From Sphaerosporella brunnea (lineage: Eukaryota > Ascomycota > Pezizomycetes > Pezizales > Pyronemataceae), in contig VXIS01000034.1 in assembly GCA_008704415.1 (NCBI GenBank), positions 124,001-188,000 of the forward strand: a stretch of DNA of 64,000 nt, given 5' to 3'. Positions 55,833 through 64,000 of the stretch are shown here, one piece after another; the stretch's first letter is position 1, and every line of letters starts with the position of its first letter. The notes under the pieces were generated by a model, which was not told where the DNA came from, did no database searches, and saw only the letters and a list, made by a program, of their open reading frames with translations. The translations under genes were made by a program, and so were the position numbers.

Positions 55833-58601
55833 ATCAGAAAGCAGTCTATATAGAGGCCTTGACCGCCTGGCTTTGGGAACTTTGGAAGGGTTTGTTCTCG
55901 ATGCTTTCAGGTATCTGTTCTTCGCACATGGGTTAAGCATTCATCGTCGGAAAAACAAAAATTGAGGCTGCTTCTCACACTACGTTTTTTCTTTCTACAG
56001 CGTGAATGCGCACGCAGTTTGGTCCCTCAGTCTTTATCCCTCGTAGTTCTCACCTCAAAATCCCCGTGGCTTCACGATATTCTATCCAGCAAGAAACCGA
56101 TCTGTGTGTCATCAATGTCCTGTACATAACAGGGTCTGAATCAACGCCCCTTGGAACTAGCTCGTAAGCGCTGCTTTGCTCAACGTAGTCAAGCGTTATC
56201 TAACCTGACGGCTTGGCAACTTCCGGACTCGAGCACGCACGTGATTAAACAGTAAGCCACACAGTGGTCTCGTGATCGATTCTTGCCCACCAATGTTTGC
56301 TCCTCCCATTGCTCGAGCGTTTGCATCACGCCTTCCGGAACAGCTTCTACGACTTCATATTCCCGTCCCTGAGCAACAGATGCCTTCGCCCACGCCCCGA
56401 CAACGCAAGTCTGAACTTTGGAGCTTTTCGCTGCAACACTTGGTGCATACCCCTCCGGGTATGTGCAGCCGGCTCCATTGAAGCGGCGTAACGCTTTCTT
56501 TGGTTACAACCTCACGGTCAATGAAACTGAGATGGCCAACTTTGATGGGATGTTTGCCACAGAGCGGGACGGGTCTGTGCAGTGGGTGGATGTCTGGGAG
56601 CTGCTACAGCTGCGAGTGCATGAGAACGAGGTGGGGGAAATGTTCGGACTCGCACTGGCTGCGGATCGACGGAGACAACGTTCAGCGCCATTGGCACGAT
56701 GTGGTCTATTCGTGCAGTTGGCAATGGTGAACTCTGGCATACTGGGGACCGCAGCCGTAAGTGAGCGCGTGGTGCAAAATCCGCTGGTGGCACAGAATGC
56801 TTCAAACAGCAACGGTTCGAGCAATTGACCTTTGTAACCATTGTAATTGAGGAGGAAATCACTGCGTGGTTGTTCCAGTGCCAAAAGGCCTATCAGTATG
56901 CGGTGTAATTTATCAAATGCATCTAAACAGATTCTTGCGGTGGGTTTCGATACTGCGCAGTTTTGGAAACACCATACAGCAGCCTGCGTAACCACTCCTT
57001 GGCTCCTCAGAAGTACGCACAAACACCTCTGGAAATGAAGCCCGCCACAGTAATCGGTCCATCGTCTGGAAACATAATGAGCAGTTTGGGGTCCAGTACA
57101 AAGGCTGAAAGTCTACCATTTCCGAGTATGGGGCATGATATGGATTGTGCAGGATGTTACTAAACGTGGGAACTTCCAACTTCCAAAACGTCCTGTTGTC
57201 TAGAGACCGGAGAGGATTTTTATGAGATGGCTCGTTTCGTTGCCGCCAAACAAGACAACACCCAATGTCTGGCTTCGCGGTTGATTGTACCTTTTCATTT
57301 TCCACCTTTTGACGTTCCTGAAGTTCCATGCGTCACCCGTCGCACCACTTGCGACTCGAATGCAAAGATCATCGATATCGCATCTGGAAGGTCGTTTCGC
57401 TGGGTATCTCATTCTCAGAAACGTATGAGCTCTTATTACGGCGGCTGGCAAGCAAACCGATATCACCGACAAAGACGACGAACCTGACCTCAGAGGTTTT
57501 CTACGAAGCGACCTACGCGCCTACAAGCTCGCCCTTCTTCAGCCATTCCAGGAAGAGTTGCACCACACTACCTGAACGACACGTTTACGTTTGGACCCTG
57601 GACGCGAGCCGAAATCATAGACGCGATCACGGGTGTCCAAAATCACTACCACCATCGATTTTCACAAGTTACTGCAATGATCCTTCCAGCACCACCTCAC
57701 CGCAACTCTGCCATCGCTACCGCACGACTAAAAAACGAGAACACGCCAAATTCGAAAGATCCGGGAACCAACGTTCACCAGCAGCAGCAAGAAACTGGGT
57801 CCGTGACGTTCTGCACAAGCTGTATCGACAACATATTTCCACTATTGCGGCCGACCGAGAAATGGATTTCACTACCCGAGCTGGAAAGGGTTATGATTTG
57901 CGTCATCCGGGATATCGGCCGATACACTGCGTTTGACGCTTTCGCTTTCGAATCCGCGTCCCCTGAGCACCATTGATCCACAGCCTCCACGCGCCGGAAA
58001 GACGAAGCGACACCTTGCGGATCACTTGGCAGATCATGCAGCGCAGCATTCCCGTCGCGCTATCGTGGCCCAACAAAACACCGATCTGTTGGATTTGCAT
58101 CTTTCAACATGTGTTTTGGCGTTCTATCGTTGGCAAATAGACCGTTGCCATAGACCACCTAGGGGATCGCGAACCTTGTTCTATCCATTGGTTCCACACG
58201 ACAGGAATGGGTGGTCGTTTGTTGCTATTGAACATCGATCTTTTCGGCCGCTATAGAGCTACGGGAAAGTCCCATGCTCGCGAACGCTCCCACTCCTAAC
58301 TTCCGCTGAACGGCTATGCACAACGCCACCGACCGAAGATGCACACCCTACACACCCACAGGGGCCTCGACGCCCCTCACTTTTCATCTCGGCGGCCTTC
58401 TCGATCCCTTCATGGCGCCAAGGCTAAAGACCAGCCAATGACGGCGAGGAAACCGTGGTGGTGGAGGGCAGACGGTCGAAGCAACGTTTCCGTGGCCGGT
58501 GTATCACACAGACGGTACCCCACGCCCAAAAGTACAGCGTCTCGACGCCCCTTACTCTGCCTCCGCGGCATGGAGCGTTTCAACGCGCAGGTCAGCAAAT
58601 A
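55833..58601. other. region of weak, fragmentary coding signal
   Basis: Plus-strand frames look protein-like in places but do not join into a model. Around 56425-56828: AYPSGYVQPAPLKRRNAFFG and VQWVDVWELLQLRVHE. Around 57677-57976: FCTSCIDNIFPLLRPTEKW, then SLPELERVMICVIRDIGRY. They change frame without clear introns and match no family I know. They may be decayed genes. Confidence 0.35.
57677..57976 (+). pseudogene. possible decayed coding fragment
   Basis: A 99-residue open frame with a credible hydrophobic/charged pattern from about residue 45 on (CTSCIDNIFPLLRPTEKWIS and onward). No start context, partner exon or domain is recognised. An overlapping frame (57328-57936) is longer but less protein-like. 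Listed only as a candidate. Confidence 0.2.
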
Positions 58602-58710
58602 GGTGCTTTTTACTTGCTAAGCCAGTTACAGCGCCACACCTGGGAGCCCGCATCATAGGGCTCCGGGCCTCCCCTGGGGCTGTAACTGGCGCTGCCTGTT
58701 GAAAGCACCG
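58602..58710. repeat. 109-bp imperfect long hairpin
   Basis: The outer arms are GGTGCTTT/AAAGCACC, and a 12-bp perfect inner stem is GCCAGTTACAGC (58622-58633) with GCTGTAACTGGC (58680-58691). A short GGGAGCCC/GGGCTCC stem closes a GCATCATA loop. It could be a small MITE or a transcript hairpin. Confidence 0.6.
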
Positions 58711-58867
58711 GGAGTGCCAATCCGAAGGAGTCAGGTAAGCCACAACTATCGACCATTTTCTTTTGGCGCTAACTTGTGGCGTAGTGCACCGCACAGCGGT
58801 CACTGGCGGAGGTTTTCCGGGAGGAGAAGGCTACCCTGCAGTTCCTGCGCAATACCAAGGTTGGTCA

Positions 58868-59105
58868 AGTTGTGGCGGTTGCTTCTGAGGGGGAGAGGAG
58901 GAGGGGATGAAGAGTGATCGGGGTCTGGTGGCCATGTCAATCTTGTGTTTTGGTCTTTCTGTTCCTTGGGTTGCTATTCTGCCCTTCCTTTTCTTTCCAT
59001 TTGGTATTAAGGTTGACGCGTGAGATAATTTCAATAAAGCGGCGGACAGGATATGGCGGCGAGAGTCTGCCATAATCTTTTCAGGTTGCATAAACATGAT
59101 TACAC
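58868..59105 (+). repeat. dispersed repeat family A, copy 3
   Basis: It contains GTGGCGGTTGCTTCTGAGGG, a T-rich tract, GTTGACGCGTGAGATAATTT, CAATAAAG, CGGACAGGATATGG and TCTGCCATAAT, in the same order as copy 2. Confidence 0.65.
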
Positions 59106-59337
59106 AAACGCCGTGCACCGCACATCTTTGCTGAGCCGTACGCTATGACAGTTCCACGCCTGAGCAGTTTGTCGATAGACTGGACTGCTAGTCCTGGTCA
59201 TGGCGATCGCGAGGGCGGGAATCTGTGCTTTTTTTGCGGTTGGTTGAGAAAAGGAAATGGAAGCCAGAGGTGGAAAAGCCTTCAGGGCGGGAGAACCTGC
59301 AACATGGCAATCCGAATTGGCTAGAGGTGAGCAGGTG

Positions 59338-59490
59338 GCCTGGTATTTCTAGCTTTTATCGTTTGTTTTTTTTTTCGTCTCTCTTTGGTATAAAGTTGGC
59401 GCCTAGGACCATGTCAATGAGGCGGTAACGGTCATTGTATGCGCTGAAAACGAGCAAAACATGATTACGCGCACACACACACACGAAGCC
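59338..59490 (+). repeat. dispersed repeat family A, diverged copy 4
   Basis: TGGTAT.....T-rich, GGTATAAAGTTGGCGCC, TCAATGAGGCGG, AACATGATTACGCG and a CA microsatellite (59469-59485). It follows copy 3 by about 230 bp, suggesting local duplication followed by divergence. Confidence 0.45.
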
Positions 59491-60838
59491 TTAAAGTCCC
59501 TCCATGCCACCTGTCATCACTGTTGATATCACTGAGGAAAGTTGGTTCGACGGGTTTTATGGCCTATACCGTCAACGACACCAAAAACCAAGAACGAGCA
59601 GCGCTTGCGAGTGCCGGAGACAATTGTCCTTCCGGAGCCAGTAGACTTTGCGGGTCTCGGGAATGAGCGTTGTCATTGCTGTTGGCTGACGCATATCCCC
59701 ACTTCAGAGGCGTCTTTGGGCGCGTTCGCCGGGAACGAAGAAGTGATATGATATAAGACGGTTCGTGGCCTAGGGAATCGAATGAAGAGATTTCGTTGAT
59801 GGCGTAGAGTGGATACTCATGACCAGATCAACCTCATCGATCACGCGTGGGACGGCGGTAGGATGTTATGTATCGCGGGTTTGCGGAAGCAGAGGGTAGA
59901 TCGAAGCAGTCCTATCTAGTGGCCGTTTAGAGCTGTTAATCGATCAGCCTGCCCTTCGAGCGAGTTGTACTAAATCTGTTGTACTAAATTTATTGGAAAC
60001 TTCCATAGCGGCTGAGACGAGCCGGCGCCCACTATGCAGGTCCAGCACCGGTATCAATGCGCGAGAAATGAAGAGAATTATGATGGCAGTGTTCGCTGGC
60101 ACCGTGGCTTTCAAGTTCTTGCACTCGATGTTATCAGCCACCTCTGATATCATGCTGTCACGGGTTAACACCGACAGTTCTTTTCCTGTTCCGTGGAAAT
60201 GCTTGAAAATCTTCTGGGGGTTGAAATCCTGGATTGCAGCCTTATTACTACTTTCACAATACTGAAGTTCGGTGATCCAGCTCATGACAGCGAATGTGTA
60301 CACAGAGTGCGTGACTGCAGTCAAAAATGGAACGAATGATTGACAGTGAGACAACATCAGACAAAACCCCTTTGAGCGCTGACCCAACTCCCATTCCCAG
60401 AATAGGTTTTACCCATACCCCACCACCACAACATTTCTGTTTGTAAGTGCTCTCCCTTTTTCTTTTTTCTTTTCATGTCGAGTCTTTCCCTTCCTTTTTC
60501 CGATGCCCCTCTACCATTTCTTGCTACCCTAACACCAAGACACCCTCCTCTCATTGAAACTCACCCGCTACCATCTGTATTCGCTTAACCCTTCACCTCC
60601 TCACCAACACGTGCTAACCTTGATGGTTTTTGAACCACCAGTCCCTTCCCAGCTTCAACCAACGCGACAACACGCGTTCCAGGTACCGCGAACGCGCAGG
60701 AGCACCCCCGATCAAGACTTAATTGCAGCCATGCCCAGCTGCAGCGCATTGTGTGTTTAATCCTCTTCCCCTCCCAGATGAAGCTACATACTAATCACAT
60801 CTAGACTTGCCGCTCTGGGTGGGGCTGCTGCTCTGCGA
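59491..60838. other. intergenic, no gene supported
   Basis: Short frames only. A T/C-rich stretch (60420-60600) may be a promoter for the tentative gene that follows. Confidence 0.4.
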
Positions 60839-61324
60839 ATGGGAGAGGGGGTGATGGGAGGAGGTTTTCCTCAGCTCAACACGACGGCCTCCGACGACAG
60901 GTATGGGGGCATATACCCCAGATGCTACCCCTCAGGGCACTGCCGTGCCCCAAAAGGGCCGAAACTGGTAAGTCCTTTAGTCTTTAGCTTTCTAAACAGA
61001 AGAAAAACTGACGAGAGCAGTGCCCTTGCAGACATTAGGGGCTCCGGATGGTCGGTTCCAACTAGCCATCCGGCGTGTGTTTGTCCTGGCGCGTGCCGGT
61101 AAGTGCTCCAGCCTTTAGCTTTTGTATATGGAAGCAAAACTGACGGAACCAGTATAGAGACACTGGTGGTGGTTTGGGTTTGGGTTTGGGTTTGGGTTTG
61201 GGTGGTAACCCGACCCGGGCTGGAGGATTGCGGCGATGAAATGGGCCGCAGTCCTCCATGGAACATTGGGAAGGGGGGGGGGGGGGTGCAAACGGACAGT
61301 ATTGCTGGTGGACAGGAAGGATAG
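60839..61324 (+). CDS. tentative small gene with two look-alike introns
   Basis: Two well-formed introns occur at 60968-61020 (53 nt) and 61099-61152 (54 nt). Both have GTAAGT donors, CTGAC branch sites and CAG acceptors. The exon between them is 78 nt (26 codons) and joins in frame on both sides to a 3' exon ending at the stop at 61324. That exon contains a Val-Trp run encoded by a TTTGGG repeat and DCGDEMGRSPPWNIG. The reading frame upstream of 60968 and the start codon are not certain; the ATG at 60839 is in another frame. No domain is recognised. The splice signals are stronger evidence than the protein. Confidence 0.3.
61166..61203 (+). repeat. (GTTTGG)n microsatellite
   Basis: Five perfect copies of GTTTGG, flanked by TGG repeats. 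It is not the TTAGGG telomere unit. Confidence 0.9.
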
Positions 61325-64000
61325 GATATCCGGATATTGCGGGGGCGCCATGGTCAGCGTTCTCCGTAGCAGCGTGGACGCTTCTTTCGCCGCAACAGAT
61401 TGTATTTATCTGTGATCCGGACTTGTCCGGATGGGGTTTTAAAAGTTATTTGGAGGACGATAGCCATAAATGCAGTTGATTATACTTCTTGTACAAAGGG
61501 ACAGCTCTGTGCTCTCGCTTGTCAAATAACATCAAAAAGGGGTGACGGAAATAAACGTTTTTTGATAAGAGCGCTGTGTATTAGTGGCAATAAGAAGTGT
61601 GCCCATATCAACCCTACGGTCAAACATGCTGGTCGTCTCAGCCAGCTCAGTGTCTTTGAGACTGGAGCGGGGACGAGCGGAGAGACAAGTGCTTGTGGAT
61701 TGAATAGTGAGTGGCAAAAAGAGCATGGAAGAGAAAGGGAAGCAACGACGGTCAGACCCAAACGCTGCTGGGTACGTATAGGTGCGTAATTCCAAGACAT
61801 TTCCTACGGGGCCTAACAACTTCGAGATTGCGGGTGCCTTCACAGCTGAGTGGTTGAGGATTATAGTTAAACATTCCTGCAGAACCTTTCTGCTCGTTTC
61901 AGCTCATGTGGCAGAGCCACACCACCCACACCGCGCCCTTGCCACCCTCCCCCTCCCCCGAAAGCTTCTCGATTATCTCCTCCGGCGGTGTTACCTCCCA
62001 GCAGCTCCTCCATACTGCTAATAGCTCCTCTGCTACTCCCTCCACCTATCGAAGGCGGCCGTTCCCCACCAGCCAGCTCGGGTCATTTCTCCAGGCTTCG
62101 CTAGGTGACATATATATGTCAATCGCCAGCTTCAACGGCATCCTTCGGTATCGGTTTGGCGAACAGCCTACTGAGGGTACAAAGCTTCATCGCTGCAATC
62201 CCCAACCTCACTACCACCATCCCGCATGTTTCTCTCTCAAGCGTTTCGAAGACGCTGCCAGAGGTTCCACCACGAGCTACGTCTTTACAGCCCGCACAGA
62301 CGGTTGACGTGTTCGATGATTCCAAGGAGCCCATCGGCATAGGTCCATCCGGGCATCCTGAAGGAGGCACTAACCTCGAAAACCAAGTGGTGGATAGCGA
62401 CCCTGGTAAGTCCTCGAACGTCTCCCCCGTGGAATCAAGTACTAACAAACACTGGTAAACAGGGCTCTGGGTTTGTCCCCTTTGCACGAACACCCTATGA
62501 AGGCGTTGCTTTCTGCAGCTTGCAACATCGAGGTACGCGCGGCCTCTGACACGTGCATCCCTCGCTGAGAAAAGACATTGAAGAGCTCAACAACTACAAA
62601 CTCGGGAGGGTTACAACGAGAGACGCACGGATTTGGTGATTCGAAAAAGCTTGCTTGCCGGTGATGGATATAAAGCTGAAAACAAACGGGAGGCTAGGAA
62701 TGGCTTTGAAGACTTTGGACATGGACCAGGTGGGGCCGACAAAGCACTTTCCCACCCCGCCCCACCTTACGGAAGGCTTAACTATTGACGATGTTGGGGT
62801 TTCCACTCAAATCAATCTAATGCAGATTGGAGGGGGGGGATAACAGATGTACGGTAAGGCAATGAAGGAGACGCAGTGGGTGGAGGTGGTAAGAAGTGAT
62901 GGACCAGGTAACGGGTGGCGCTATACAGCGAGGAGCAGGTGCGGCGAGAGGAGGAAACGCCGGACGTCTCAGAGACTCGGAAATTAGGAAGATTGAGGAA
63001 TTGCGCAATTCTCCCGGTATCTTCTCGGTATGGTCGTTTTCCTTCAGCGGAGCGGAGGATTTTTGTGAATATAAGGAGGCGTTGATCGCCTCTGTGAAGC
63101 AAATGAAGCACAAGCATTTTTTTTTCTACCTCATTCCGGAGTTCTTACGGCTGCGCCCACCGCCTAGAATACCCTTGGTATCAAGAAGTAGGAATACAAA
63201 CCGGAGGTATGGGTTTCTCCCCGCCAATCTGGGGATCAACCATAATTGAGGCCACAACCTGCGTGGCCACTGGCCAATATTTGGCATACAAATGACAAAA
63301 AACCCGGCGCAACTGATAGAAGAATTGGTTGGAGCGAATAGACTTCGGTGAAACCTTTTTTTTTTGTTGCGAGGAAGTAGGAAAGAGCTTCTTTCACCAC
63401 TGCAGTCAAATCACAACGCCGAGCGCTTTCGCGATCTCAACCTCTTTGTAAATGATAGGACCGGCTACCAAGGGGTGTGACCAGATTGCTAAGTAAACAA
63501 AAGAAAAAATAAAGGAGATAAGCAAGACGCATGAGACACAGTGACGCACTCCTTGTAATGCTATCAGAGAGAAAGGGCAGCGACTAATACAAACCCAAGG
63601 GTAGAAAAGGCGAGCAAATGTATTGCAATAGAGGCCGCTGTATGGGCTTTATTGGACTAGGTTGTACAATGGATGTCCATAGCGCCGATGTGGGAGAGAC
63701 GGCAATCTTTTACGAGGCAGCGTGAAGAATCTGGCGTGAGATTGAAGTGTGAAATATACGACAAGAGAGCTTATATACCGTGAAACGTGATTGCGGCGTC
63801 ATGAGGCTGGTATGAGATCTGTTGCAGGTAGAATTTTCACATTCCCGCCTAACCCATCTGGCAGCAGCAGCAGTTATCACCACCTCTACATCCTACCACC
63901 TCATCTATACCTCTACCAACTCCTCCCCTCTACCACCTCCTCCGCATCTCCCCCTCCTCCTCCCGCCACAACTTGACCAACCCTGGTATCCCGCAGAAAC
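61325..64000. other. weak coding signal, no complete gene
   Basis: A plus-strand frame around 61906-62400 is Ser/Thr/Pro-rich. It is followed by a good intron candidate at 62406-62460 (GTAAGT...CTAAC...AAACAG), hinting at a small gene I cannot complete. The remaining 1.5 kb shows nothing I can support, ending in a Ser/Pro-rich C/T tract. Confidence 0.35.

Noticed and set aside
61166..61203. Interstitial telomere repeat
   Set aside because: The unit is GTTTGG, not TTAGGG, and only five copies are present; it is treated as a microsatellite.
1..64000. CRISPR arrays, operons, prokaryotic promoters
   Set aside because: The window is eukaryotic nuclear DNA with spliceosomal introns. The only regular tandem array (50124-50768) has no unique spacers.

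Overview
The window is nuclear DNA of a filamentous ascomycete (Pezizomycotina-type). Genes are split by short introns of 46-184 nt with GT..AG ends and CTAAC/CTGAC-type branch sites. The genes include fungal cytosolic ribosomal proteins S6 and S16, a Dal5-type MFS permease, a secreted CE1 esterase with a fungal CBM1, and a mucin-like secreted repeat protein. No species can be named from the sequence alone. All gene models were spliced by eye.

Layout. 1-2025 is gene-free with small hairpins. 2026-4046 is a six-exon MFS drug:H+ antiporter. 4912-6138 holds two neighbouring TA-flanked transposable elements, one carrying a dead DDE transposase. The conserved gene block runs from 6.2 to 27 kb: UTP7 (6212-7885, +), a mucin-like secreted protein (8248-11375, -), an ATS1/KTI13-like RCC1 protein (12012-13124, -) divergent from RPS16 (13409-14067, +), an acidic unknown (15501-16523, -), RPS6 (17018-18141, +) with an apparent 2-nt micro-exon, a Dal5-type MFS permease (18708-20558, -), a solo Tc1-type DNA-binding protein (21739-22200, +) and a CE1-CBM1 esterase (25837-26968, -).

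From 22.8 kb onward the window is mostly gene-poor and repeat-rich. It contains a foldback element with 106-bp perfect arms (23413-23787), an inverted-repeat element (24637-25561), two more TA/TIR elements (36828-37158, and 37204-38256 with its own ORF), dispersed repeat families, and a 2-kb array of covarying hairpins that includes a 164-bp tandem repeat (48841-50905). Three genes stand out here. Two encode proteins with a Cys-less alkyltransferase-like (MGMT/ATL) DNA-binding domain (39564-40954, - and 46624-47292, +) and share an intron position. The third is a TFIIA small-subunit gene (55263-55832, +). The last 8 kb holds only weak, fragmentary coding signals.

Functionally, UTP7, RPS6 and RPS16 all belong to 40S ribosome production; ATS1/KTI13 links to tRNA wobble modification; TOA2 is a general transcription factor. 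The two MFS carriers, the CE1 esterase and the mucin-like protein face the environment. There is no sign of a metabolic gene cluster. The observations most worth following are the hairpin array, the paired ATL-like genes, the RPS6 micro-exon and the TIR family with an unrecognised ORF.
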